From contig JADJNU010000001.1 in NCBI GenBank assembly GCA_016714165.1, positions 124,001-188,000 on the forward strand: 64,000 nt of DNA, in the 5' to 3' direction. Shown here in pieces: positions 26,374 through 35,847 of this stretch (positions are counted from its first letter, which is position 1; each line of letters begins with the position of its first letter). The stretch comes from Bdellovibrionales bacterium. GTDB lineage: Bacteria > Bdellovibrionota > Bdellovibrionia > Bdellovibrionales > UBA1609. The translations under genes and the position numbers were made by a program. The notes beneath the pieces were generated by a model. The model saw nothing but the letters and a program-made list of their open reading frames with translations. It made no database searches and was not told the origin of the DNA.

Positions 26374-26908
26374 GGCCGATAGCTTCCATTTTTGCAGGAA
26401 GCTCCTTATGAGTGAGTCGATCAAGCCAGTAAAAAAATCTAACGAGAGGGAGAGCAGCCAGCATCGTCAAGAGTGGTTCCAAAATCCAATCAAACCAAGC
26501 AGGATGGGAGAGCGGATTTGATTCAAAAGTCCAAGAATAGACAAAACTAATCAGGAAGAAACTAAAACTCGCCCCTCCGCAGAGAAGCATGAAATAGACC
26601 GTTCCGGAAGTGTAAATTCGATTGCGTATGGCCAATAGGCCTGCAAAAAGAGTCATGTTACATAGGAGTAATAGGGGGCCTTGGAGAGCGGTAAGCGCAG
26701 AAAGAAACAAACTGAGGAGATAGACCATGGCCATTCCCTCCTCAGTTTTTCTATAGAGACTCCAAAAGACTAAAACGGGAATCCATAAATTGGGCCCAGG
26801 TGAGTCACCAAAAACCTGCAGCCACAAAGAACACTCCACTCCTGAGAGAAAAATGGTTGCAGCAAGAAAGGCCAGATAATTGCCGACGAAGAGACCGATT
26901 TCTTTCAT
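26363..26908 (-). CDS. mreD: Rod-shape determining membrane protein MreD
   Basis: This encodes 181 residues with five to six hydrophobic segments, short loops and an N-terminus MKEIGLFVGNYLAFLA. This is the size and profile of MreD, an integral membrane part of the elongasome that works with MreC. Sequence conservation is low in this family, so position decides: it lies between mreC (3 bases upstream) and mrdA (overlapping). A conserved Pro near residue 44 (IPVLVFW) and Tyr/Arg pair fit the family. Confidence 0.85.
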   Translation of the reverse strand: MKEIGLFVGNYLAFLAATIFLSGVECSLWLQVFGDSPGPNLWIPVLVFWSLYRKTEEGMAMVYLLSLFLSALTALQGPLLLLCNMTLFAGLLAIRNRIYTSGTVYFMLLCGGASFSFFLISFVYSWTFESNPLSHPAWFDWILEPLLTMLAALPLVRFFYWLDRLTHKELPAKMEAIGHEQ

Positions 26909-26911
26909 GAA

Positions 26912-27838
26912 TTAGTTAGCCCTTCTCTTTTCTATTTTTGTGTTTGTGGCCTTATCTTTGTCCTTTTCCTTCTCGTCATTTGGAACAGGTCCTTCATCTG
27001 ATTTTGGATTGAAGTCTTCGTTCATTGAATTGATGACAATGAACATTTCTTCAAGAATCGAGGGATTGATGGCCGGCTTGAGATCGATATCTTGGGTCAT
27101 TCCGTAGCGGCTTTTAGAAACTCCAGTAACAACTCCTACGGGAAACCCCTTTGGAAAAATATTGTCAAGACCGCTGGTTACCACCAAATCGCCAACTTGA
27201 ACATCGTCACTTCGGTTGAGGTACCTGAGTTTACAAGAGTCCGGCCCTCGGCCTTCCACAATGCCTCTCGCACGTGAGCGCTGGACAATGGCATCGATGA
27301 TGCCATACCTGTCGATGAGAAGCAGGATTTGCGAGGTGAAAGCTTCGGATCTGAGGACGTATCCGACAACCCCGCCTGTGGTGATCGCGGCCATATTTTT
27401 CTTGATGCCATGTCGGGTTCCCCGATTTATGGTAACGGACTGATGGTCAGCTAAAAGGTCCCGTCCCACAACTTTTGCGGCCAAAAGATCCATTTTGGTC
27501 TCTTTTTTAAAAGACAATAGGTCCACAAGCCTTTGGTTTTCCATTTTCAATTCGGTCAAGGCGCCCAGTTGCGCACGCAGCTCAGCGTTTTCATCAAGGA
27601 GGGTTCGGTTCTTTGTTTTGACATCAATGAGGTTGATATACATTGCTGTCGTTCCGCGAATTCCGGAGCTAAAGGAGGAAAATGTATTCTGTACGACCCC
27701 GGCCACGAAAGTGAACGGACGCGCATACCAAGGAACTTCGTCCGTCGATTCTCGTTGCAAATTGGTTATCAAGAGAGGAAAGCCCACAATCCCCAAGATC
27801 AAAAGAAATTTACGCAAATCAATTGAGAAAAAATTCAA
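26912..27838 (-). CDS. mreC: Rod-shape determining protein MreC
   Basis: This encodes 308 residues. An N-terminal membrane anchor (LRKFLLILGIVGFPLLI) precedes a coiled coil (about 70-115, with ENAELRAQLGALTELKMEN) and the periplasmic double beta-barrel (AKVVGRDLLADHQSVTIN, GVVGYVLRSEAF, VGDLVVTSGLDNIFPKGFPV). The C-terminus is a charged Lys/Asp/Glu-rich tail of about 30 residues, longer than in E. coli. MreC bridges PBP2 and RodA with MreB; mreB is not in the window. It is divergent from the ppiD-like gene. Confidence 0.95.
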   Translation of the reverse strand: MNFFSIDLRKFLLILGIVGFPLLITNLQRESTDEVPWYARPFTFVAGVVQNTFSSFSSGIRGTTAMYINLIDVKTKNRTLLDENAELRAQLGALTELKMENQRLVDLLSFKKETKMDLLAAKVVGRDLLADHQSVTINRGTRHGIKKNMAAITTGGVVGYVLRSEAFTSQILLLIDRYGIIDAIVQRSRARGIVEGRGPDSCKLRYLNRSDDVQVGDLVVTSGLDNIFPKGFPVGVVTGVSKSRYGMTQDIDLKPAINPSILEEMFIVINSMNEDFNPKSDEGPVPNDEKEKDKDKATNTKIEKRRAN

Positions 27839-27953
27839 GGTATACTCCCCCAGGGGCCTAAAATATCAAATGCCAGGGATCATTCCAACAATCTCCTTGA
27901 AAAAGACCAGAAAAATAGTGAAGCTACCGAAATTGTCGGAAGGAGCTCACATT

Positions 27954-29483
27954 ATGAAGAATCTTTTAGATAAGTTGCGCCATCCAGGTCGTACAAAAAG
28001 TATCGTGGCTTACATTCTTTTTGGCGCTATTATCATCGTCTTTGTTTTTTTCTTTCAATCGGGTCCACTCAGAGATATGGGAGGCGGAGGCTCTGCGGCA
28101 ATCGTCAACGACCAGGTGATCCCACTCAGTGATTTTAGAATGAGAGTGCAGAGGCAGGAGGAGCAGTTGAAAATGCGAATGGACGGGCTCCCTGATTCTC
28201 AGCGTCAACTTTTTTCTGATGCGATTCGTCGCCGTGCGATAGAGGACCTCGTGATGGCGGAGGTGCTGGCGCAGAGCGCTCATCAGTTTGGTTTCTCCGC
28301 TTCAGATAGTGAAGTTCGTGACCGTATTCTTGAGATTCCGCAATTTCAGGTAGACGGAAGGTTTCGTCGAGATCGTTATGAGGATCTCTTAAAGGCCAAC
28401 CACCTGAATACCCGCGAATTTGAAGAAAAAATTCGGAAAGATGTCATGAGCCAGAAGGTTCAGGTCTCTTTTTCTCGGGCGCTTTATCCCACATTAGATG
28501 AGTTAGAAAAAGAAAAGAGGCTGAGAGAACTCCAATTAAACGTGGCCTTTGTTGAATATGATAAATCTAGCTTGACCTCAAACTTCAAGCCCTCGGCCGC
28601 TGAGATCAAGGAGTACTTGGCAAGTCCCGAGGGAAAGGCTGCCTCGGAAGCTTATTTTGCGAAGAACAAAGCTACTTTTTTCACTCCAGAACAGGTTCGA
28701 GCTCAGCACATTCTTATCAAGGCCACGGCTGGCGATAAAGCGAGCGAAGAGGAATCGCTTAAAAAAATCAAGGATATTGCCGAGCGATCGACCAAGGAGG
28801 ATTTCGGGAAGCTGGCTCAGGAATTGAGCCAGGACGAGGGCAGCAAGGTTAAACAAGGGGATCTCGACTATTTTGGTCGTGGTCACATGGTCAAAGAATT
28901 TGAAACTGCTGCCTTTGCTTTGAAGGTGGGAGAGATCTCTGCACCGGTGAAAACTCCGTTTGGATATCATCTCATTAAGGTCAATGATCACCGCAAAGGT
29001 GGAGAAAAACCTTTTGAAGAGGTTGCTGAGAATATTGCGGGAATACTTCTGGCGGAACAAGAGTTTTCAAAGGCAAACCTGAAATTGGAGGAGCTGACCA
29101 AGGCTCGTGGAGAGAAGGCCCTTTCTGCTTATTTGAAGCCATTGAAAGTCGAGTGGCAGGAAACGGGAGATTTTTCTCTGGGCCTTCCACAAATCCCTCG
29201 AATTGGCGACAAGGATAAGATCGTCACCGCAGCCTTAAGCCTTGAGAGCCCGGGGGCCATCTATCCTGAAGTTCTGCAGGTCTCTGGCAAGTATTATATC
29301 ATCAAGCTTAAAAACAAAAAGGTGAAGAGGGATGACAAGGCAGACAAACTCTCTTACGCAGACGAAGCCCGGTATATTGCCGCTCGGAAGACGGGAGGAG
29401 TCTTTGAAGATTGGCTGAGTTCTCGGCGGGAACTTTTCAGGATTTCCACAAACTCTAAGCTTTTCAAGGAAGAGACTCAGTGA
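27954..29483 (+). CDS. ppiD: PpiD-like membrane-anchored peptidyl-prolyl isomerase
   Basis: This encodes 509 residues from ATG 27954, eight bases after AAGGAG; the frame is open upstream but that part is antisense to mreC. One membrane helix (SIVAYILFGAIIIVFVFFFQ) anchors the protein. A SurA/PpiD N-terminal chaperone region follows (AIVNDQVIPLSDFRMRVQRQ onward). A parvulin domain lies around residues 245-345 (VRAQHILIKATAGD, QGDLDYFGRGHM, TPFGYHLIKV). The C-terminal part is a second chaperone-like region. It is periplasmic and helps outer-membrane protein maturation. It shares the promoter region with divergent mreC. Confidence 0.93.
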   Translation: MKNLLDKLRHPGRTKSIVAYILFGAIIIVFVFFFQSGPLRDMGGGGSAAIVNDQVIPLSDFRMRVQRQEEQLKMRMDGLPDSQRQLFSDAIRRRAIEDLVMAEVLAQSAHQFGFSASDSEVRDRILEIPQFQVDGRFRRDRYEDLLKANHLNTREFEEKIRKDVMSQKVQVSFSRALYPTLDELEKEKRLRELQLNVAFVEYDKSSLTSNFKPSAAEIKEYLASPEGKAASEAYFAKNKATFFTPEQVRAQHILIKATAGDKASEEESLKKIKDIAERSTKEDFGKLAQELSQDEGSKVKQGDLDYFGRGHMVKEFETAAFALKVGEISAPVKTPFGYHLIKVNDHRKGGEKPFEEVAENIAGILLAEQEFSKANLKLEELTKARGEKALSAYLKPLKVEWQETGDFSLGLPQIPRIGDKDKIVTAALSLESPGAIYPEVLQVSGKYYIIKLKNKKVKRDDKADKLSYADEARYIAARKTGGVFEDWLSSRRELFRISTNSKLFKEETQ

Positions 29484-29530
29484 TTTCTTCCGATTATTTT
29501 TTGGGATGATTTTTGAGATGATATTTGAGT

Positions 29531-29632
29531 GAGGCGCTGGCTAAGTTTGGTCTTTCCTTCACTTTTGTGACTGTATCAGAATGAGCCAGTTTTAGCCTCA
29601 ATTGAGCTGAGTTGAGTCTAGCCTGGCGCCTC
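29531..29632 (+). other. Structured intergenic element after ppiD
   Basis: GAGGCGCTGGCTA at 29531-29543 pairs with TAGCCTGGCGCCTC at 29619-29632 with one bulge, closing a 75-base interval that contains CTCAATTGAG, itself a palindrome. A T-rich stretch follows. It may be the terminator region of ppiD or a small structured RNA in the 275-base gap before the protease gene. Confidence 0.35.
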
Positions 29633-29758
29633 TTTGTTGCAAAACGGCAACTGCACAAATTATTTCCGATAAATCTCAGATATTTTAGCCCCTATATTGA
29701 GACTTTTATTAATTCTACCCGCCATTGGTCCGAAGAGGTCTAAGAGGGAAAAGAAATA

Positions 29759-31621
29759 ATGAGAGCACTGCGGTACGTTTATCTATTTATTATTGTTTTT
29801 TGGACAATTCCAGTTGGTGCACAGAATTACGTGCCTGGAGAGGTGATTGTTCGTCTCAAATCAGCCTCTGGAAGTCAGTCGACCTCCTCTTTTCTTGGCA
29901 AGGCCAGCTCCGACAAAAGTATGTCTCTTAAACGAACATGGGGCAAATTGAATGCTTATCATTTTGGGATAAAGGCAGGAAAAACCGTTGATGAAACCAT
30001 TAACGAGCTTCGAAATGATCCTGATGTTCTTTATGCTGAACCTAACTATTATTTGCAAAAGGCCACTGAATTTCGGGCCGAGCGAATTTACAATCGGGAT
30101 CAGGTTTCAGATATTGTTCAGAGTGATCCATCAAGCGTGTATGAGGGGCAACTCGGAGTCGAGCAAGTCTACCAGTCAATGAAGGCGTCGAGCTTTTCTT
30201 ATAAACCAATTGTGGCGATCATCGATACAGGCCTTGATGTGACGCATCCCGTGTTTGTCGAGTCCAATGCGCTTTGGCAGAATCCGCATGAAATCGCAGG
30301 GAACGGAATTGACGATGATGGGAATGGGTATGTTGATGATATCAATGGCTGGAATTTTGCCTATCATTCAAATAATGTCTCTGATGACGATGGCCATGGG
30401 ACTCATGTGGCGGGCATAGTATTGAAAGCAGGAATGGATATTCTCGCAAATCCTGTGGAAGAAGCCAAAATTCACATCATGGCTCTGAAGTTTCTCGACA
30501 GCAGTGGAGTTGGGACTACCTCGGATGCCATTCAGGCCATCTATTATGCGGTTAATAACGGAGCTGTGGTTTTAAATAACTCTTGGGGAGGACCTTCTTA
30601 TAGTGCCGCTCTCTTAGACGCCATTGTTTTTTCTTATAACCAGGGAGTTTCATTTGTTGCCGCAGCAGGAAACGCGGGAACAAATAATGATTCAGCCCCC
30701 ATGTATCCCGCGAGCTATGGAGTTCCCAATATTATCTCCATTGCTGCGACAACGAACTTAGATTACTTGGCCTATTTTTCAAATTTTGGAAAGAGTTCTG
30801 TTCATGTGGGAAGTCCTGGTCTGAACATATATTCGACCTACCCAGGAGGCGGTTACGCGCCAATGTCGGGAACAAGCATGGCTTCTCCTTATGCCGCCGG
30901 TATTGCGGCTCTGATGAAGGTGGCGGCTCCCGATATGACCGGTTACCAAATAAAGTCAGGTATGTTGGCACAGGCAGATAAGATATCTCAACTGACAAAT
31001 AAATTGGTGACGGACGGTCGGGTGAACGTCGCAAACGCGGTGGCTTACGCCAGTGGAGCTCCGATTGATTCTTCTCAGCCTGGTTATAATCCGTCTTATT
31101 TGACTCGAGAACTTGCTTCAGAGCTTGGTCAATCAAGTGGTGGCGGCTGTGGCTTGGTGACAAAGCTATATACTGAATTCAACCAGAACCAAGTTTCTGG
31201 AGGTAAGAGCACTCACTCGAGCCCCGAGACCTGGTATATCCTAGTTGTTGTGGCTCTGTTTGCTATTCCTTTGGCTTTGCGAAGCTATCTCAGGTCTCAC
31301 TCTCCCGTCAGTCGTCGAAAGTTCCCTCGTTATGAAATCTCCACCTCAGTTTCGATGGACATTGGGGATAAAAAGCTCGTTGGGTCTGTGAGTTCTATTT
31401 CATTGGGCGGATTGCGAGTCGATACGGATGCCCTACTTGATCAGGGTGGGATCGTCACCATGACAATTGCGAGCCCAGATGGAAAAGATCAGTTACAGGT
31501 GCAAGGCAAAGTTGTGTGGAGTGAGTCTAAGAAATCCTACGGTTTGGCCTTTAGCGAGGCAAATGACTCAGTTCTTTCCTCTATCGGTAGCTGGACCAAG
31601 GGCCTCAAAAAGGCCTCTTAG
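29759..31621 (+). CDS. Membrane-anchored subtilase with cytoplasmic PilZ domain
   Basis: This encodes 620 residues. A signal peptide (1-21, VYLFIIVFWTIPVGAQ) is followed by a fervidolysin-like prodomain (about 22-100, VPGEVIVRLKS and DPDVLYAEPNYYL). The S8 protease domain then carries the catalytic Asp (VAIIDTGLDVTHP, about 155), His (DDDGHGTHVAG, about 214) and Ser (MSGTSMASPYAAG, about 371). After a Ser/Gly-rich linker a membrane helix (TWYILVVVALFAIPLALRSYL, about 491-511) leads to a PilZ domain (about 520-615) with R-x-x-x-R in RRKFPR and S-I-S-L-G-G where the usual motif has Asp/Asn first. The protease would face the periplasm and PilZ the cytoplasm, implying control by cyclic di-GMP across the membrane. 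The pairing is inference from order and topology. Confidence 0.88.
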   Translation: MRALRYVYLFIIVFWTIPVGAQNYVPGEVIVRLKSASGSQSTSSFLGKASSDKSMSLKRTWGKLNAYHFGIKAGKTVDETINELRNDPDVLYAEPNYYLQKATEFRAERIYNRDQVSDIVQSDPSSVYEGQLGVEQVYQSMKASSFSYKPIVAIIDTGLDVTHPVFVESNALWQNPHEIAGNGIDDDGNGYVDDINGWNFAYHSNNVSDDDGHGTHVAGIVLKAGMDILANPVEEAKIHIMALKFLDSSGVGTTSDAIQAIYYAVNNGAVVLNNSWGGPSYSAALLDAIVFSYNQGVSFVAAAGNAGTNNDSAPMYPASYGVPNIISIAATTNLDYLAYFSNFGKSSVHVGSPGLNIYSTYPGGGYAPMSGTSMASPYAAGIAALMKVAAPDMTGYQIKSGMLAQADKISQLTNKLVTDGRVNVANAVAYASGAPIDSSQPGYNPSYLTRELASELGQSSGGGCGLVTKLYTEFNQNQVSGGKSTHSSPETWYILVVVALFAIPLALRSYLRSHSPVSRRKFPRYEISTSVSMDIGDKKLVGSVSSISLGGLRVDTDALLDQGGIVTMTIASPDGKDQLQVQGKVVWSESKKSYGLAFSEANDSVLSSIGSWTKGLKKAS

Positions 31622-31642
31622 TCCATATAACGATAACAAGAA

Positions 31643-32152
31643 TTAAAAGCTAAAGCGAGCCTTGGCTAATAAATCAAAATACTGGATTCCCCGGTAGTCG
31701 TCGTTGAACCAGCCTGCAAAGAAACTGTTCTCAACTCCCACGGCGACATTGCGTTTGATTTGATACAGGAGTCCATAATTGATGCTTGGTCCCAACACGG
31801 TTTCATCGTTATTGGGTCCATCAACAATCATCAGGTTAAAACCGGGAGAAACATAAAAATCCCACTCTCTCCGATTAAAATGAGGGCGTATGAATCCCCC
31901 AAGAACGAACAAGCTGGACCGGCCCGAGCCGTTGGAATTGCTATCTTTGCTGTAGAAACGCGCCGTTGCTCCAAGTCCAAAGATTCGATCGTGGGCGTAT
32001 TCGTAATCGCCACCAAAGGCAATTCCACCTTGCCAAAAACCAAGACTTGCATAGGCCGCATTGTTGTAACTATCGTAAGTCGCTTCGCTCGTTGCACCAA
32101 ATGAAACAGATGCGCCTAGAAAAAAAAAGAGCACTGACAGAGCATATTTCAT
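31643..32152 (-). CDS. Small outer-membrane beta-barrel protein
   Basis: This encodes 169 residues. A signal peptide (1-19, ALSVLFFFLGASVSFG) precedes alternating aromatic/hydrophobic beta strands (GGIAFGGDYEYAHDR, IFGLGATARFYS, SSLFVLGGFIRPHF, WDFYVSPGFNLMIV) and a C-terminal Phe (LLAKARFSF), as needed for BAM recognition. The length suggests an eight-stranded barrel. The ATG follows GGAGG. It converges on the protease gene. The family was not recognised. Confidence 0.85.
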   Translation of the reverse strand: MKYALSVLFFFLGASVSFGATSEATYDSYNNAAYASLGFWQGGIAFGGDYEYAHDRIFGLGATARFYSKDSNSNGSGRSSLFVLGGFIRPHFNRREWDFYVSPGFNLMIVDGPNNDETVLGPSINYGLLYQIKRNVAVGVENSFFAGWFNDDYRGIQYFDLLAKARFSF

Positions 32153-32208
32153 GGGACATGACCTCCAATTGTAAATCCTTAAAAGAAGTCATAGTGTTCA
32201 ATTATATT

Positions 32209-32910
32209 TTACCAGGAGGCAAGCGCCGCGCGCTGAGTTATGGAGTTTAGCAGACGCTGCGTGCAGCGAGCCAGAGCAAGGCTATCCTGTCGAGCAAGGT
32301 ATTTGAGTAATTCACGCCTCACCTGTGCGCGATCAGTTTGATTGGAAATCTCTTCAAGGGCTGCCGATCGAATGAGGACTTCCTGTTCGTAAAGCGCTCC
32401 CTGACTTGCAGAATATGGCAGCGGTGAATCCGCGACGGTTAAGAGAAGCGGTATGGTCTGGACATTTTCACTTCGGCCTAAAAAGAAAACAGCAATAAAT
32501 CTATCGTCCCCGTTCCGGCTTTGATCATTGGCTATCTGTTTGAGACGATTTAACTGATTCAGGGTGAGTCTGCGGGCAATCAAGAGGAGTCTTTTTTCGG
32601 TTTCATTTGGATTGGAATCCACTCGTCCGATTTTGAGCGCCTCTCGCTGAACCATTTGCTCAATGGCACTGAGTTCTGACTCGGGATCGCTTTGATGAGG
32701 ATCCTTCTTTGGTAAAGACTTTTCATTTTGAGGGGAGCGATTCATATCAGGAGACCAGCGGTTGTGGGAGGGTTCTTGAGCGATTGGAGTGAATGATATG
32801 TCTGTGGGCAAAATATTTTGAAGCAAATTATCGAGACCCACTAGCCACAAAATGAAGAGGAGAACGATTCCCCCGGTCAATGTGAAAGAGAGCGTTCTGA
32901 AGATCCTCAT
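32209..32910 (-). CDS. Membrane-anchored HEAT-like helical protein
   Basis: This encodes 233 residues from ATG 32910, with AAAGGGAG eight bases upstream; the frame is open 23 codons further but that would overlap the upstream gene. One N-terminal membrane helix (LTGGIVLLFILWLVGL) anchors the protein. A Ser/Pro/Lys-rich linker is followed by a helical domain with repeat features (IALFF-type and LIRSAALEEISNQ, RRELLKYLARQDS) as in HEAT/TPR-like scaffolds. It starts 10 bases after the stop of the metzincin-like gene, so they form an operon. Confidence 0.75.
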   Translation of the reverse strand: MRIFRTLSFTLTGGIVLLFILWLVGLDNLLQNILPTDISFTPIAQEPSHNRWSPDMNRSPQNEKSLPKKDPHQSDPESELSAIEQMVQREALKIGRVDSNPNETEKRLLLIARRLTLNQLNRLKQIANDQSRNGDDRFIAVFFLGRSENVQTIPLLLTVADSPLPYSASQGALYEQEVLIRSAALEEISNQTDRAQVRRELLKYLARQDSLALARCTQRLLNSITQRAALASW

Positions 32911-32920
32911 GTTCTCCCTT

Positions 32921-34276
32921 TCAGAGCGCTTCTGTGGACGAGGTGAAGGAGTCAAATAAGGGGACTGACACGATCTCATCGATCGGTTGATTCATCAGAA
33001 GGGGGTAGGGAGTGTGGGTGGAAGAATGAAGCACTTTCTTTTCACTATTGAGCTCAACCAACTCCTCACCCGCTATGGCGAATTGGACGATTTCCTCCGG
33101 CCAAAGAGAATGAGACTCCTGACAATTCAAAGTTTTTAAATCGACTTGGCAATAGCGTCCTCGACCCTTGATGGCAAAAAGGCCTTGGCTTCCGTCAGGC
33201 GCAACGCGCGCAAGTTTAACTGCACCTGGGATCTTAACAGGTCGAGACCAGGTCGCGTTTGAAAAGACAAATGACCTCAGCTGTTCGTTCGCAGTGAGTC
33301 CAATCAAAAACCGACGATCACCAAGGTCCACTTCCTCGATGTCAATCGAGGGAACGTGCTGTGGCATTCGTATGATTTTAAAATAGGAAAAATCATCAAT
33401 CAGAGAAGTGGAACCGTGATTTCCCTTATAAAAATCGATAGCGAAGGCTTCGGAGCCATTAAAAAGGGAGGCTCCGAAAGAGGTGGACTTGAGAGCGTAG
33501 CCCTGAAGAGCAGGAAGGTCCGAGCGAACAAGTCCCTCTGGGCTCACGAAAAAGGCAGAATTTCCAGAACGGGCGAGCAGTCGATGCTCCTCTTTCATTG
33601 GATTTTCGTTAAACACAAAATTGGCGCGTCCGAGATTCATTAACCGAGCCATTGATTTGTAGAGGGGGTGAAAGTTTTTGCCTTGCAATACGACTCGAGA
33701 GTAATATTCCATCTCAACCGCATGAGCGCCTCCTTCAAAAATGCTTTCATCACATCCAGGAACCCCTGTGTTGGAGTAGGGGCCATGTGAACAGGACCGA
33801 TGTGAATACCCCTCGGTGTGGCGGGCTTCATGAAGGAGAGTGCCGACTCGTCCAAGAGTGGATAACTTGGCCCAACCGTCTTGCATTGTAAAGTAGCCGC
33901 CTGAATTGTAGGCTGTCGCCCAAGGCAGGTCACTCCCGCGGCGAATTCCGTAGGTGACGGAACTGAGCCACTGATAATAACTGTTAGATGATATGAGATT
34001 TTGAATAAAAACGTTTGAATTGCCTGGTGCGAAGAGGCCTCGTTCAACAATCTCAAAATCATTGATCAGCTTTTTTGTGTCCACTTTCGAGTTGCACAAT
34101 TCCGGCCCGCCGAAAGAATCAATATCAACTGAAAAATCATGAACGTATTGATCAAATTTCTCTTTGAGAGAACAGCCGAAATTTTCGTCGACGCTGGGTA
34201 TGTCCGATGACTGAGCAAAGCCGACAGAACTTGCAGAGAAAATTCCCATGAGAACCAAGAGCCGGCGAAGGTACAT
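32921..34276 (-). CDS. Secreted metzincin-like zinc metalloprotease
   Basis: This encodes 451 residues from ATG 34276 (GGGGG seven bases upstream). A signal peptide covers about 1-21 (LLVLMGIFSASSVGFAQ). Near residues 148-158 is HEARHTEGYSH, a perfect match to the metzincin zinc motif HExxHxxGxxH, followed by a Cys-rich stretch (SCSHGPYSNTGVPGC) and a Met about 25 residues later that could be the Met-turn. The C-terminal 200 residues have repeated beta strands suggesting a beta-propeller or sandwich (about 40-residue periodicity). It is expected to be a periplasmic or secreted protease. No exact family is recognised. The next gene is 10 bases downstream. Confidence 0.82.
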   Translation of the reverse strand: MYLRRLLVLMGIFSASSVGFAQSSDIPSVDENFGCSLKEKFDQYVHDFSVDIDSFGGPELCNSKVDTKKLINDFEIVERGLFAPGNSNVFIQNLISSNSYYQWLSSVTYGIRRGSDLPWATAYNSGGYFTMQDGWAKLSTLGRVGTLLHEARHTEGYSHRSCSHGPYSNTGVPGCDESIFEGGAHAVEMEYYSRVVLQGKNFHPLYKSMARLMNLGRANFVFNENPMKEEHRLLARSGNSAFFVSPEGLVRSDLPALQGYALKSTSFGASLFNGSEAFAIDFYKGNHGSTSLIDDFSYFKIIRMPQHVPSIDIEEVDLGDRRFLIGLTANEQLRSFVFSNATWSRPVKIPGAVKLARVAPDGSQGLFAIKGRGRYCQVDLKTLNCQESHSLWPEEIVQFAIAGEELVELNSEKKVLHSSTHTPYPLLMNQPIDEIVSVPLFDSFTSSTEAL

Positions 34277-34350
34277 ACATGTTCCCCCATTTTGTTTTGC
34301 CACTTCTCCGACCCAGTTTTTCAGGCTCTCCACGGTTGGAGGTGGGATGC

Positions 34351-35640
34351 GGTAAGTCAAAAAAGAAGAGGCCTAAGACTTTTCAAGCTAAGATTTGGGT
34401 GCCTGACAACTCAAACCTTTGAAAGGAAAAGAACTTATGCCTCAGCACGAAAAAATATCACAATTTCTATTATTACCAGAATTAAAACTTTTAAAATTTG
34501 GGAGAGATCGATCTGGCCGAAAGCACAAACAGGTTGAAAAAGTATCCAGCTTTGAAATCTGTCCAAAGTGTGCGACACCTTCTAAGACTGTTTATGATCG
34601 AAGGTGGGCCAAAGCACACGATGCTCCCATCCACGGCAATCAAGTCTGGCTCCATGTTTTAAAACGCAGATTCTATTGTAAGACCTGCCGAAAGCCTTTC
34701 ACCGAACCAGTTCAAGGAATCAGAAAAGGAAAAAGAACCACCGAGAGGTTTAAACGAGGTGTTCTTTGGGCCTGTGAGAACTTTACGGATCTCAGTAAGG
34801 TCAGAAGGGCCTATGCATGTTCAACGTGGACGGTCTATCAGACTCTTTATGAGAGGTTAGAGACGAACCTCAAGAGGCATATCAATTATCCGTGGCCAAA
34901 AACCATTGGCATAGATGAACACTTTTTCTCTCGAGCCAATGGGTTTAGAGAGTTTGCAACCGTACTCGTTGATTACAACAATAAGCGTGTTCGTGAACTC
35001 GCTCATGGAAAAGTAAAAGGGCAACTCATTGAACAACTTAAACATATCCCTGGTAGAGAAAATGTAAAAAACGTCGTTCTAGATTTGTCAGATAGCTATA
35101 AAAGCTTTGTTCGAGAGTTTTTTCCTAACTCCCAGATGATTGCTGATAAGTTCCATGTGCTCAGGCTTTTAAATCCAGCTCTTAATCGCTACCGAAAACA
35201 AGTCACTGGCGACAAAAGAACCAGTCCCCTTCGAAAACTCCTACTTAGAAATGGTAAAAAGCTTGAGTCCTATGAACGAAGAGCCCTTTATGAATGGCTC
35301 AATCTTCATCCCCAGCTAAAAGAAATTTATCATTACAAAGAAGCCCTCCATGGATTTTACCGAATCAAAGGAAACAGAACAGCTGCCAAAGTGTTAATTC
35401 GAATTACAGATCAAATGGCTTTAAGCCAAATCCCCGAAATAAAAACCTCAGGCGCACCCTCATGAAATGGAGAAATGAAATCTTGAATTACTTCGTCAAT
35501 CGCATTACCAATGCCAGAACAGAAGGCTTTAACAACGTCGCAAAGCTAATCCAGAAGAGGGCTTACGGCGTTAAAAGTTTTAAATTGTACAGACTCAGAT
35601 ACCTAAGTGCTTGTGCTTAAATGACTTTTTTGAATTACCC
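34351..35640 (+). mobile_element. ISL3-family insertion sequence (degenerate)
   Basis: The ends are inferred from imperfect inverted repeats: GGTAAGTCAAAAAAG at 34351-34365 and, read inward from the other end, GGGTAATTCAAAAAAG at 35640-35625. The element of about 1.29 kb encloses one transposase. I do not see a matching 8-bp target duplication, so the ends may be slightly off or one flank has changed. Confidence 0.65.
34437..35620 (+). pseudogene. ISL3-family transposase, frameshift near the 3' end
   Basis: ATG at 34437 follows AAAGGAAAAG. The first 340 codons show the ISL3 layout: N-terminal zinc ribbon (CPKCATPSK, then YCKTCRKPF), a helix-turn-helix region, and the DDE core starting at TIGIDEHFFSR, with DLSDSYKSFV and the conserved MIADKFHVLRL. 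The frame ends with IPEIKTSGAPS at 35465, but the typical C-terminus (LRRTLMKWRNEILNYFVNR, then TNARTEGFNNVAKLIQ) continues in the -1 frame to 35620. The shift is next to a run of five A. Single-base loss is more likely than programmed frameshifting, as no canonical slippery heptamer is present. Confidence 0.85.
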
Positions 35641-35760
35641 ACCATGAACCGAGTAGAACCGTTTTTCATCCATACAAGCTGAGGTCAGAGATCCCAGAGC
35701 ACCTTTTCATCCTGTCAAGAAAGTGAGGGGTAAGTCGAGAAAAAAATCATTGGATAAAGA

Positions 35761-35847
<87 letters not shown>

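Noticed and set aside
27495..27953. N-terminal extension of the ppiD frame by 150 codons
   Set aside because: It runs antisense through mreC and lacks any membrane or family feature; the ATG at 27954 has a strong Shine-Dalgarno and the expected anchor helix.
34437..35620. Programmed -1 frameshift in the ISL3 transposase
   Set aside because: The site has five A but no X XXY YYZ slippery heptamer or evident downstream structure; a single-base loss is simpler.
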